64,000 bases of DNA from Membranipora membranacea (lineage: Eukaryota; Bryozoa; Gymnolaemata; Cheilostomatida; Membraniporidae), in the NCBI GenBank assembly GCA_914767715.1, contig OU612074.1:11194062-11258061 (forward strand). Direction: 5' to 3'. Both the position numbers and the translations under genes were made by a program. The notes below the pieces were generated by a model, which was not told where the DNA came from, searched no databases, and saw only the letters and a program-made list of their open reading frames with translations. Below, in pieces: positions 24,701-37,228 of the stretch. Each line of letters begins with the position of its first letter. Position 1 is the first letter of the stretch.

Positions 24701-27700
24701 ATTTGAATCAACTTCCTAGAATCAAAACTATGCTCTCCGTGAGCTTGGTCAGGAAAGATGTTGTTTTATATATAAGGTTTAGTGTGAATCTGTTTTGCAT
24801 ACCCGTAACTATTGTGCTCAATACTAGGAGCATATTGTTTTTAACACCATGTTTGATATTCAGTCACCCTTGGATAAGTCCTGACAACAAATGATTGAGA
24901 AAGAACAACTTACGTTTCTTTGTCAGGTGTTACAAGCTCAGGTGGGTTTATCATATCCTCTAAGGTCATCTTGATGTACTCACTATTCATTGGTGCCTTT
25001 CTGCTGACAAAAGCTCTAACAGCCTCAACACAATCTGACCTAAACTTATCCAGTGATCTATCAATAGAAATCAGATGAGGTTGTATTCTATCTTCCCTCG
25101 CTACTAATAGAATGTGGCCTGTATAAAAGATATTACATGGTCTGTTAACTAAATATTGCATGGCCCATTTTGAAGATCATCGATACCTTTTTCAGAAAAC
25201 TTGATGAAAGGTGTTAAATACTGTTTTGAAAATTTGCCGCCTTTGACACAAACTGGTTGAGACGAAATTCTATCCTTGCTAATTCAACTTACACACAAAA
25301 TATAGGTAAATATTACCTGCGGTATTCATGGTAGACATTTGGTTTTCTTGTCAGCCTATCAATGTTGTGAGACATGTTGAGTAACGTCTTTCTTATTGTG
25401 TTATCTCTTCTCTTTAGTATCAGCTTCATTGTACATATATCACAGTGCCTGTAAATCACACAATGTCAATTTGTATTTTGTGGCAGAAGCATACTCTCAT
25501 GTGAAAGAGTATAAAGCCTCTGGTTACCAAAGTCTTTGAAAAACTTGGTTGTTAGATGCGCCTCTGAGATGTCAATTTACAAATACGCTCTCTGAGCAAA
25601 GCTACATATTTCAAATCAGCAGTATTCAAATATATTTTTATTTCATTCTAATATTTTTTGAATATCTACAACGCTTTAAAGTTTGTCTTTGCCCAGTCTG
25701 TTGATATGTTTCATTTTTTTTCTGATCGAAGCTATTTTATCACAGTTCTCATTAATGGTTACATAAACGGCCTCACTCTGGGTCAATGCAATCAAATATA
25801 ACATTTCATTTTTTTGTGTTTTTGTGATTCTCCAAATTTTTATTTAGACATTTGGAAAACATTTCTCTATTATATTCATTGTCAAAAAGAAATCAAGCAA
25901 TATTCAAAATTTCTGAAAAGGAAAGATCACCATGTTGCAGGCTGGCGCCATTGATTGAATGATTTAACATTGCCATGTATTTGAGATCAAGATCAGAAAT
26001 TGATTTTTTATTAGTAAAACTTACATTCTGTCTATCGCCGTTGTAAGTTCTTTTTGACATGAAGTACAATGCTTCTTCTTTTGCACGGCAGCCTGTTCAA
26101 CCAGATAGTGGTGCTTGATACCTAATCTAATCTCTTCAGCTTTCTTTTCTGTATATAATCTCTCCTTTACTAACTCCTTAGGGAACTTCAGCAACCCCAA
26201 TGCTGGGTCATTTATCATGCAGTCTTGAATACTGTAAGAACAAGACAAGATTCAATTGATCATTATCACTGTGCTATTTCGTGCATTAGTGTTACGGTGT
26301 GCAGGGACAAAATCAGTAGAAATAAGATAGTAGGTCTTTTTTTTCAAGTATGGTGAACAGCAACTAGTTTGTGTGCACGGGCAGTGACCACCTTAAATCG
26401 TCAAATCAACTATGCTAAGCTGATAGACATTAAGTTGGTTTATATGCTCACCAATGGAAACTAAAAATACACCTGGGTTCAAAGATAATATTTTGCACAT
26501 GAAAATATTGAAGGAAAAAGAATGCAAGTGTAATTGTCCTCTCATCAATCACAGCTGGAAGACAACACTGCCAAGTTCTTCTCGAAGCTGCTAAAAAACC
26601 ATCTGAGAAAGTCTGATCGCAAGTGGATAAGTCAAAAACTGAGTATTAATAACTCAAAGTCAATGTGGAATACCATATAGATCCTGAGCTGCAAAGAAAA
26701 AACAACCAAAACTAAAAGTGTTTACACTATAAACGAAGAACTCATGAATCCTAAATCTGGCGCTGAAACCCTGAACACATACTTCACTGACATATCTGGC
26801 GTACCCACTGACATAGATATCGATTGTGTTACATCTGATCTTCCTGATTATGAGCTGACAGTCAGCATCAGCCAAGTTAAAGCCTGGATAAACCAGATCG
26901 ATACGAGTAAGTCGACATGCTCATCCGACTACCCGTTGTGGGTCACAAAAATGTGCAGCGAAGATTTATGTGTTCCATTGTGCAATCTTATAAATAATAG
27001 ACAGTTTTCTGAGCTCTTATTTATGCCTCCATTCGGGGTTGTCCTCTCTCCAGTTTGGTACTTTTAACCCAAGCCGCATAGGAAAAACCTGCTGAAAGAG
27101 GGTTATATTGAAAACCGCTAATGTAAGGATAAAAATGATTTTTGATTCAGAGTCTGCACCATTGAAAACCCTGTGAGACAGGGTTTCCAATTCATTGGAG
27201 GCTTGAATGTTGATAAATCTTTATTTTAGTGACGAAACTCATGAAAGATTCTGCCAAATTGTCCGCAAAACAGGCGGAAAATGCTATAAGTGACTATCCA
27301 AATACTATAATTAATTCCCAAACTATGTCCATATGAGTTTTCAATGTTGCAGATTCTGAAACAAAAATAATTTTATCCGATTATAAGCGGTTTTCAAAAT
27401 AACCCTCTTTTCAGCACGTTTTTCCTATGCGGCGTGGGTTAAGAGTACCAAATTGGAGAGAGGACAACTCAAAATTGAGGCCTAAATCAGAGCTTAGAAA
27501 ACTGTCTATTGTCTAAGATCTGGTCTTTTCCCTGATATCTGGAAAAAGGCTGAAATTGTGCCGTTTGAGAAAAATAAATGTGCTGAGAAACCTTCTGATT
27601 TTAGACCAATATGACTTTTATGGAATCTTGGTAAATTAGTTGAGAAAGCTATCATGTATTTTTATGCCCGTTCTGTTTTACCAACTCTTAGTGCTGGCCA

Positions 27701-30139
27701 GTTTGCATGTCAAAAGGGTAGGTGTACTACTGATGTTATTCTATTAGCCGTCGATACCCTAACACGCATGTTGGATGAGCCAAAAGTGAATACCGTGCCT
27801 GCGACTTTCCTTGATATGTCCAAAGCCTTCGACAGGATGGATAAGGGCAAACTCATAGAAATGTTAGCCGATCGTGGTATAAACAAACGTCTGGTGCTGA
27901 TCATACACGGTTTCCTTAGTCAACGGCAGCAGAACGTCAAACTGGGCAGTGAGCATAGTTCCACACTCTCAACCAAGAATGGTACACCTCAGGGTACTCT
28001 CTTGGGTCCAATGTTCTGGCTGTTGTACATAGATACTCTGTCTCCTTCATGCACTACCATCAAGTACGCCGATGATGTGACACTCATACCATCTTCATCT
28101 AGCGAAAAGACCGAACAACTGCAGCAAGCTATAGACGAGACCACAGAATGGTGTGCTGAGAATAACATGATGGCCAATCCAACAAAATCAGCATGACGTT
28201 CTCGAATGTGCACAACAGTCAAAATATCGAGCCGCACAGATTCTCAATGAGCGGTGACGTTATTGGAAACGAGACAAGCACAAAGTTTTTAGGTGTCATG
28301 ATTGACAACAATCTGACATTCAAACAACACATTGATCACCTCGTGAAAAAGACTAGACCAATAATATATACACTGATAGACTTCAAACGATCTGGAATGC
28401 CTATCAGTGCACTGAAACATTTCTACATAGCATGCATCCGTCCCATTCTCCTGTATGCTTCTCCCTCCTGGTATTCTCTGGTATGCTCTCTCAGCATTAA
28501 AGAATGAGGATCCTGCGTGGAGAAAATTTGGTACTCAAGGTTCTTGATCCGTGTGGTCTCGATTACAATGACCGAACAGCGAACATTGTGATACAACATG
28601 TGCTTGATCTCCTCAACCAGACGAGCCAAGAGTACATGTAAAATATAGAAAATAACACAGACCACTGCCTTAATGGTGTGATGGCAAGTTACAAACCAAC
28701 AACTGCTCCTCGAAGGCCATCTCGACTGGCCCAGAAACCAAGACCAAGGGCACGCACCGCACTGAGGGCAAACTCTCCATTTTTATGTTACATGTTAGCT
28801 TTTGCTTCTCTTTTTAATTCCAATATGCAAAATAGTGCAAACTTTTTTCGCATTTCTCTGATTTAAGATCATTAGTAGATTTTTTGATTTTATTATCAAA
28901 ATATTTGTGATCAATAAATAAAGCCCGATATACTGAATTTTCTAGCATTTGCATGATAAAATGAATGCTTCATATGAATTTACAGTCATGCCTTTTGTTC
29001 TCATCAATAATTGAATTCTCATTTGAAGCACACCATAGATTTATGACCACTTAGTACACTGAATAAGAGTGGTATCACTGCCTATCAATTTTTTGGTACC
29101 AGCAAGTTGATTAAAATCAAATGTCTTATTATACCCCACATCCCAAAGCATGGGCGGCGAAAAAGTAGTTGCCTTATTGACGAGGCTGCGCCAGGTTGCT
29201 CTTTGTTTTCAGGCAGGTCAGAGCACTCCTGGATGGCCAACCGAACCCCAGAAGTGGATGGACTGCAGTGGATTTCGAACCCACGACCTTCAAAATTAGC
29301 ATGCTAAACTAACTGTGCTCCAACAAACTGAGCCACCTCCTACTCCTGGCGCGACATTGAAGACTTGATGAGTCAGCACTACTGCTCAGAATCATTCAAT
29401 AAAAACTGCAGTGTATTGGCTTGAGTCAGACAGCTGCAATGCGAGTTTGTGCCATTACATTATCAAACAGTCAACTTCAAAACTTCAACCTCAAATTGAT
29501 AGTTTGATAATGTAATGCTATTAACTCGCGTTGCAGCTGTCCAAACACTTAGACTGGGATTTGAGTAACCTTTTGGTTGCAGTCTACACGTTGTTACTAT
29601 ATGAATTTGATCAAATGCATATTTTTATAATGCCAATGTGTTTCGTTTCCAGTGGCTGTGGGTGGTTACAAGAGCCAACAATTCAACTAATTTCCACAAA
29701 AAGCATGCTACCTTGAAGAGTAGGAATAAATTTGCACACTTCTTCTATATACACATAATACTCACCATCTTCTATAAAGAATACAGGAGCCGCTTATGTT
29801 TGTCATTTTGTTACTACCGGCAGCTTTCTTTAGAGGAACGGTTTTAGCGCTGGCAGCAGCCCTCATGTGTAAAATAGTAGGTTTGCTTGATGATTTAGTT
29901 GTAGGATCTGAAGATATGCTAGTAAGGTTTACATTGAAGTGTCCGGTAGTAGGCCTCCGTCGTTTCAATATGTGCTCTTTGTAGTAATCACAATTCAAAG
30001 CCTCATTAGCTATCGGATAGACAGCAGGCCTCATCTGCCATGATCTGTGTATCGGCTTAGATCGAGGGAATCCTGTCTTCCTACACTCATGTGTAGATAT
30101 AACAGGTAGATTCAGTGATTTATATCCACTGCCATGCAT
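18798..30139 (-). CDS. Gene B: unrecognised 688-residue basic protein, 13 exons
   Basis: Exons on the minus strand: 29766-30139, 26025-26231, 25317-25448, 24914-25057, 24249-24320, 23534-23697, 22948-23074, 22413-22583, 22008-22140, 21302-21414, 20939-21083, 19874-20022, 18798-18933. All have GT/AG sites and phases that fit, totalling 2067 bases, ATG (MHGSGYKSLNLPVIS) to TGA (KSNRL). I do not recognise the family. Visible features: a C-x2-C-x12-C-x2-C set at residues 180, 183, 196 and 199 (HCTSC, HCDIC), which could bind zinc; Lys/Arg-rich helical stretches such as SKEKMRKWESVLAVIAKEKK; a GISFRPTPFWSTLEEKN block; and a Ser/Thr/Arg-rich tail with GRGQPS, loosely like an AT-hook. No signal peptide or membrane segment is evident. 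The start follows an acceptor at about 30157, so a leader exon lies upstream. Intron 1 (3.5 kb) holds a LINE, a MITE and a SINE; intron 11 holds a MITE. Structure is well supported; function is unknown. Confidence 0.8.
20350..20574. mobile_element. 225-bp MITE flanked by TTAA, in gene B intron 11
   Basis: Inverted arms of about 45 bp start ttgttgg and run through cgtaacgacatt and aggtgtagaagcaa on both ends. Perfect TTAA duplications sit at 20346-20349 and 20575-20578. It is non-coding. Confidence 0.75.
23850..23990. repeat. Minisatellite, unit near attgagtcatgac
   Basis: About ten degenerate copies of a 13-14 bp unit (cattgagtcatgacattgag) lie in intron 5 of gene B. They are too irregular for CRISPR and this is animal DNA. 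Confidence 0.65.
26540..28866 (+). mobile_element. Decayed non-LTR retrotransposon (reverse transcriptase) in gene B intron 1
   Basis: Reading on the plus strand against gene B, the frame gives LINE linker sequence (DNTAKFFSKLLKNHLRKSD, one stop near 26683), then the RT domain after the inserted MITE 27000-27506: LFPDIWKKAEIVP, TFLDMSKAFDRMDKGKL, GTPQGTLLGPMFWLLYID, IKYADDVTLI (the YADD catalytic box) and a C-terminal TKFLGVMIDNNLTFKQHID. A frameshift near 28190 and later stops break it. The endonuclease part is absent. It is related to the element at 44010-46330 by shared linker and RT layout. It is non-functional. Confidence 0.85.
27000..27506. mobile_element. 507-bp palindromic MITE inserted in the LINE
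   Basis: The arms match over about 200 bp each: gacagttttctgagctctta, ggttgtcctctctccag, ccgcataggaaaaac and agggttat at the left recur reversed at the right. TA flanks both ends (26998-26999, 27507-27508), though a slightly longer target duplication is possible. The LINE reading frame resumes just beyond (SGLFPDIW), so this inserted into an already resident LINE. Confidence 0.8.
29127..29345 (-). repeat. tRNA-derived SINE
   Basis: On the minus strand ggtggctcagtttgttgg (A-box region) is followed at tRNA spacing by cgtgggttcgaaatcc (B-box), then a body with gactgcagtcc-type sequence and a tail near 29127. A diverged sister lies at 49780-49985, and pieces lie in both OCRL copies. It lies in gene B intron 1. 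Confidence 0.65.
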
Positions 30140-31065
30140 GGCGACAACCGCAGAGCTAAAATAATGCAGCAGCTGAAGGCTGAGTATTAGAGAGCAATCC
30201 TGCAAAAGCAAGAAATATTTTCATTGTGTATTTGAGACAATTGATAAAAAGATTTGGTATTTGTAAGAAGTTATCCCTTCTTTGCTAAATAATATAGATG
30301 TTATCATATTGAAAGTAAGGCTAAAAGTTGAACAAATTTGATATTATGGCATCACTTTATATACGCTATTCTATTTGGCAGGCAATATTATCCTCGATAG
30401 ATGTTTACCATAACGCGCCAAAGAAATTAAGGCAATGAGCGGGGTTTCAATTTCGAAGAATGAGCAGTAAAATAGGTGTTCTCCAAATATAACATAGTTT
30501 TGGCTTTGGAAACATGGTACACGAGTACTAGGGATAATCTGCAGTTGGCAGCAAATGTGACTTGAATTGTTTTGTAAAGAAAATATGCGCATGGTGACAT
30601 AATACTGGAATACAATCACTCTGAGTATAATGTATAGGGCTGAAAATATATTATTTTACCAAAAGTCTCGGAAATTTGTTGGGGAAAAAAACAAACTAAT
30701 TCCAAGTCACTTCCGCAAGAATGTGGGCATTTATAAGTTTGGTCCTAACTTAGCAATATTGAAATACGGCATCGCTTCTAATTATGACTATAATGATGAT
30801 TTGGGAAAGCTACATAGGCTGCTTGTATTGTATAAAGACTAAGTGTTTTCTTCCAAGTGTCTGCTTATTTAATCACCACGTATTCATTTATTTGTTTAAA
30901 GAGGTTTTCTAGAAAGTTTACAGATAACAGAGTAGTTAAAAAGTAACTTGTTGACCTCTACACACAGTTAAATACACACCCAAAAAAAAGGGGTTATACA
31001 TAAATAAATGACGATGTTCTCGAAATGGGAAAGTAAGTTATATATGGCTTTATAGAAATAGCAAA
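30140..31065. other. Upstream region of gene B
   Basis: This should hold the leader exon and promoter of gene B; an acceptor (cattattttag) near 30158 precedes the start codon. I could not fix the leader exon or a core promoter. Small open frames here have no support. Confidence 0.4.
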
Positions 31066-32390
31066 TGATATATATATATATATAAAATTATTGTTCTTGT
31101 GATGATTATTATCAAAAGTATCAGTTAAAAGATAGTAGACTGTCAGCCGTTTTGCATTTCAGTCTGAAATTGTGATTTAAGAGAGCTGTTTTGCCAAAAT
31201 GTGTCCTAAAAGAAGGTTTTATTACGGAACATTTACTTCTAAGGGAGCTTTCGTGTTTATTGGACTTTTGCACCAGGCGAAGAATATGCTTTGATGCTTT
31301 ATTTTTGAATAATTATTTTTTATATGTAAATTTGTGAAATTGGTAATGTCTTCTACTTTTATGGGTGGGTAAGTTTAAAAGTGATCTACCAGTTGTGACA
31401 GAAAACTTTTTCGGTGCAGATATTATGATTCTAATTGCTTTATTCTGAACTTTTTCAATTGTGTCGGATGTTTTTTGAGTGCCTTCTAGGTAGATAGATG
31501 AGCAGTATTCTAGGATAGGTCTGACGAGAATTTTGTAAGTCCTTAAGGATTCCTCAACATTCATGTATTTTTTTCAGTTTTGAGAGTAGGCATACTACTT
31601 TGTTTGCTTTGGCTGCCGTATCATAGGCATGGATGTGGAAAGATAAATCAGCATCCAGGGTAACCCCTAGTACATTGATAAAGAGTTTTGTCTCAATTTT
31701 TGAGTATTGAAAATTGCTGTGGTAAAAGTTTTGAATGTTTCTGTTGAAAAAAACGCACAATTGTGTTGTCTCAATGTTGAGTCTCAGTAAGTGGCTATGA
31801 TACCAGTCTGATGCTTTCTTTAGCAGAGTATTGGACTCCACTAGTACTTCATCTATGCTTGTGGCTGTACAGTAGATTAGCGTATCATCTGCATAAGCGA
31901 ATGAATTGTCAAATGTTGCTAGCAAACCATTAATGGCCAAGTTAAAGAGGATAGGACCCAGAATTGCGCCTTGAGGTACCCCACAGGTGATTGCTTGTGA
32001 ATTAGATCGTGACAACCCCACTTTCATTACTTGGGATCGGGTTTGAAGATATGATCGAAGTAGTGCTATTGCAGAACTGGAGAATTGTTTTTTATCCAGT
32101 ATGTATAGAAGAAGTTTGTGATTGATTGTATCAAATGCTTTTCAGACATCTAGGGATATGGCTACAATGTAACATTGAGTGGATTGGTCAAGTCTTGTTT
32201 TCCATTGTTGCAGCACAGATAGCAACATTTGCTCGATTGAATGATTCTGACAAAATCCGAATTGTTGGTCTGAAAATAGGTTGTCTTTCTCTATGTAAGT
32301 CATCATCTGATTTTTCATGTCATGTTCAAATATCGTTGACAGAATTGGAAGCGAGCATATTGGTTGATAATTTGACGGCAAAAAAGTGAG
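31066..32390 (-). mobile_element. 5'-truncated, decayed LINE with (TA)n tail
   Basis: Minus-strand reading gives RT blocks in order: SNYQPICSLPILSTIFEH, DNLFSDQQFGFCQNHS, then a stop, KAFDTINHKLLLYILDKKQF, GVPQGAILGPILFNLAINGL, FAYADDTLIYC, NVLGVTLDADLSFHIHAYD and a C-terminal stretch up to about 31120. At least two breaks (stop near 32147, frame change near 31560) kill it. The end is a tatatata run at 31070-31085. It starts abruptly inside RT. Confidence 0.85.
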
Positions 32391-33466
32391 ACCCGTATTG
32401 GTTTAGAAGTGACACAAACCAATGGTGGGTGTCTAAGCAGATGTGGGGAATAGTAATTCGTCATTCAAAGATCTGAATGATTGTGATTGGAGCACTATAT
32501 GTAAAATAAAATTTCAATATCTTTTCTAGACGTGCGTAAGGTCCAGTTTGGAAGGGGGGGGGGGGGGGGTTGGCTCTTCATTCAGGTGGTAGAAAACGTC
32601 AAGATAAATTAAAACAAATAAAAGTGACAGGTCATAATGATTAGATGATAAACAGTGATTGGGAAGTAGTATTATGACCAGTATATGGACTAGAGTTATC
32701 TATAGGTCTGGATATAAGTTTGAGCCTCCTTTTGTATAATGGGCAGGATATCCAACTAGAAAACAAAAAAAGTGTATACTGTCTAAACAATAATCAGGTC
32801 TTGTTACTTTTTAATGTATGAGCCCTAGTTTTTGTGGATTGTGTCATCTTAGATTCTGTCCTTCTCGAAGTTGTCTTCCTTGGCTCTTTTCGAGATCTAC
32901 CGACCGTTTTTGCTTCCGTAAATCTGAAAAAAAAATTGAATTGCTACATCTGATACGTTCTCTCATGGCTTCTTACTGTACTATCGTAGTCATGATCTTA
33001 TGTACGGTTTATATGAACGATCTTATGGAGGTTGAGTTTGATGTAAGGAGCTCATTCCCTCATGGCAGAGAGAACATGTTACAGCTTATGAATTAAAACC
33101 AAATAAAAATTATCAGCAGGTTTTGTGTATTAGAAAAATTAGAACGACAGCGCAGGGTTGTGCTTAAGAATAAATGGTAGGGGGTGGAAATCTTCTTGAG
33201 AATGCACAGTAACATCAGGTTGAGTATTGTAAGCCCCCCCCCCCCCCTCTAATTGGGACTGGTGCTAAACCCCTGTCTCTGAACTCTAATACACCGTTCC
33301 AGTTTCACAATAACACTCAGTGGTGCAATGATCAAAACATATAATTCCACTTTGTTTCATTCAACAACAACATATAAGACAAAAAAAATTTGCATGCGGA
33401 AATAATAAGCTTGTGAATGAGTGTTGGTTGGAAATATTACAATCAATATTATCCCAATCAAAACAA

Positions 33467-33548
33467 ATTTTCTAACAGCCCAGCTTAACACTTTTATTAC
33501 CATATCCGGTTATGGTAGTAAAAGTGTTAAGCTGGGCTGTTAGAAAAT
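33467..33548. repeat. Near-perfect 82-bp hairpin
   Basis: The left arm attttctaacagcccagctt and following bases repeat in reverse after a short tccgg loop, about 37 bp per arm with one mismatch (ttattacc versus ttactacc). It lies in copy C between exons 11 and 13. It could be a tiny palindromic element or the ends of a longer one whose centre was lost. Confidence 0.85.
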
Positions 33549-35624
33549 AACAAGCTAAAGTCAAAAGGTCATCCTTATTGCACATGCGCACTTTGAGTAT
33601 CTGGGATGCACAACTACAATTTAGAATGCACATTTGAGCAGAACAAGGGGTTTTGAATTACAAATAAGGAGTTTTTGTATGTGCATACATTTTTCTGTGC
33701 TCCATTGGCTGCCAAACAGAGATCAGAAGTGTATTATCCCTTTAACATGCTTTTAAATCATGGTAGCTTCAGTGTCACATCTCCTGTCACCCCACTTAGT
33801 GCTTGAGGTGAGAGAATGCTGTAGGGAAACATATGACGTCAAATGGGATCTTTCAGCAAACAGTTCCAGCAATGAGCACACATATCTGGCCACGATGTCA
33901 AAAATTTTCAATGCTTGACATTATTATAGACTATTGATCAACCACTGCGGAGTCATATAGTTAAACTTATTCTGATACACGAATCAGACGTATAGAAATT
34001 TTATCTGGAACAAACCTTTGAGAATGATCTAGTTTTTCTGGTGCGGGTCTTCCTGAGCTCCAGTATTACTCCAGCATCCTCTGAAGTCAGTCTGCCCCGC
34101 TTCTGTAATACTGCATGCTTAGCAGTTTCTGTTAAATGTTCTTTACAAGATTTGCGTATACCAAGAGAGCTCATTCTTGCACTGAGAACAAACATAGGTA
34201 TAGGTTCAAACACATAACAGTCAGTAGATTGGAACTCCATCCCTGCTTGTATTATCACTGTCAAACAATATCCAGAACACCAATGTACAAGTTAGTGAAT
34301 GCCTATGGCAGTCATCATCTCTTAAAAAACCTTGAGTCAATTGACTTGAATAAGGTAATGATTAGTGAATCATCACACTTTATGGAACCACTCTCACATA
34401 AGCTACATAATTTATGAAGATATATATTGCCAGAGAAACGCAATGTTTTTTGCATCTGAAAGAGTTTCTTCTGATTTCACTTCTGATCTTCTCTTTGATG
34501 ACAATGCAATTCTGATTGATCTATACAAAAAGTGAGGGCTTAGCCAAAGAATTGGTAATATTCATGTGGCCTCAACACCTATAACCATATATCAGTCTTG
34601 AAGCCTTAGAAGATGATGGATGCACTACGTAAATTTGAGGTTGTTGTGACAATGTCTATGCAACATTAATCCTGACATTTGACAAAAATTGAGCCCAATT
34701 ATAGTTAGTCTAGAACTGTCTACAGGGAATTAAAAATTTTTAAATTGGCAGACTATCGTTTACTTCGCTAATTATACACCCAATAAATCTTAAAACCTGA
34801 CAAAAGCGCTAACAACAAAGATGTTAACATCATAAAAAGTAATTCATTTCGCTGAGTTGTCTGCTAATGTCCATTTTTTTAACACTTCTCACTTGTACGA
34901 TGTCAGCTTGATTACAAAGGAATAAGTTAGGAAGAGTCGGACAATGGTACCTGTTATGTGTAGAGGTAGAGTTTGACGCCAAGTGTGTGCCAGATATAAT
35001 CAAATTAACCTTTTCTCAATTTGGCCAGCAATCTTTGGGAACTTCAGTAAACTATTAGTCTGAACAAATTGAATTCAATCAGGTATGGAAACTTGAGTTT
35101 CAGGCAATCTTGACCAGTGGTGGAAATGGGCCTATACAGGCCTATACGCCATATGGTGTATAGGAAGTTCACATCAATGCCTATACACCTTCAATAAATG
35201 TTTAGGCACTTATAACCTATCATTTTATTTCATTATGTCTATTAATTTGCCTCCTGTCATTTCAGTAAAAACATGCTCTTAGATTTGGGCTCAAAAAGTC
35301 AAAAAGATACACCAGAAACACTGTAATTAGGGCACAAATATAAAAATATCATGGTCGAGAGAAGACAATCGCGAATTTTTGTTCCGTGAAATTTTTCATT
35401 CTGTAGGGTATGTGGCGCAGAGTTGTTATGAATGACGACTGCTAAATCAATATAGTGCATTGAACGGTTTATGAATGAATTTATCTTCTGTTGTACAATG
35501 TCTCCAGACAATCAAAATATATTTACTTTCATCTTATTTAAAAAAAAATCAGTAAGTAAAAAGTATTTGCAAGTGGTAGCTTATTTGGGCTGGTTTGGTA
35601 GAGCGCCAGGAATATATACCTCAT

Positions 35625-36992
35625 AGATGCCACTGGCCAAAATGCCACTGGCCATAAAGCCACTGGCCAAAAGGCCACTAGTCATAAGGCCACTGGTAAA
35701 AGGCCACTGGTCATAAGGCCACTGGTCAAAAGGCCACTGGTCATAAGGCCACTGGTCAAAAGGCCACTACCCAAAAGGCCACTGGTTACATAATAGAAGT
35801 CTGATATCAACTTTCCATCGACATGTTTTTTGGGCCTGTAAAACAAAATTTTAGCTCCTGATTGCCATTTATAAATGACTTTTTCCTTCTACTCACTGAT
35901 TCCCATTTTAGTAAAGCTAGAAATAACCCCACCCACCCTTTGCAAATAATTATTTCAAATGACTCCACCTGGACATCTTCTCACACATTTTTTCTGTACC
36001 GCAACCCCCAATTAATACATTAAAATGCATCTTGATGGACAAATTAAAGTTATCACCAAGCGAACAGTCAGCACTTTAAGATCGAAGCAATGCCGCACTG
36101 AGAAGAGACAGCGCATCGGTGTAGGTTTTTTGATTTTGACATGCCACATGCGAGGCACGAGTGAGTTGCATACCCTACTGGGAACAACAGAAAAGTCAGT
36201 GATCAGGTTACAAAACTTTAAGCAATAGCGATCAAGTTGAGTCGGTTGTGTTTTTTGGTCATCAATAATAAAAACATTCGATGGATGCACAGAGTGATCT
36301 TGGTAGAGGCTTGTATTGTGCACAGGAGAGTTTAGTTTTTGTTAAATATCAGATCTGATATAACCATGTGATAATCAAAATCGATCACAGGGTGCATTGG
36401 GTAACAATGATACTAAAAATCTTTCCATGAGAATATAAATTATTGTAACGTTACGAATAAAACAATCAAAAAAGCTACACCGCTCTCTCTGCTCAGTGCG
36501 GCATAGCTTCGATCTGAAAGTGCTGACTGTTTGGTTGTGATGACTTTAATACGTCCATCAAGATAGATTTTAATGTATTAATTGGGGGTTACAGTACAGA
36601 ATAAATGTGTGCGAGGATGTCCGGGTTGAGTCATTAAGAATCATTATCTGCAAAGATGGGTCGGATCTTTTCTAACTTTACTAAAATTGGAATCAGTGAG
36701 GAGAAAAAAAGAATTCATTGAGAAATGGTATACCAAGAGTTAGAGTTTTGTTTTACAGGCCCAAAAAAACATGTCAATGGAAAGTTTATATCAGACTTCT
36801 ATGATATAACCATGGAACCAGTTGCTTTTTGGACTGTGGCTTTTTGACCAGTGGCCTTATGACCAGTGGCCTTATGACCAGTGGCATTATGACCAGTGGC
36901 CTTTTGTCCAGTGGCCTTATGAACAGTAGCCTTTTGGCCAATGGCTTTATGGCCAGTGGCTTTTTGGCCAGTGGCTTTATGGCCAGTCATAC
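35625..36992. mobile_element. Foldback (FB-like) element with 15-bp terminal repeats
   Basis: Two arms of about 490-515 bp (35625-36118 and 36475-36992) are inverted copies. The outer part of each arm is a tandem array of a 15-bp unit (aaggccactggtcat / aaggccactggtcaa). The inner part is unique and matches across arms, e.g. aagtctgatat, acatgttttttgggcctg, cccccaattaatacatt and cagtcagcacttt. The loop is about 355 bp with no convincing gene. The array gives open frames of KATGHKATGQ type only because the unit length is a multiple of three. The layout is that of Drosophila FB elements. Confidence 0.85.
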
Positions 36993-37228
36993 TATTATAG
37001 GTCCATATTTCTGCATAATTTGATCTAGAAATTGCAAAAAATTCTCCAAACAATTTTCAACCCAAAGATCAGAGTACCCACAAAGGAAAAAGTCCACTTA
37101 GACCACTGGGCATATATATATACTTTTATTGTCAGCAACAATTCATTATTTCAAATGTTTTTCATGATGTGACATAAATGGCAAAAAAGAAAAATGATAC
37201 AAACAAAGATTCAACAAAAAATATAAGA

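Noticed and set aside
36799-37053. Open frame of KATGQ/KATGH repeats
   Set aside because: It is the 15-bp foldback array read through; the frame is open because 15 is a multiple of three. The other strand is open for the same reason.
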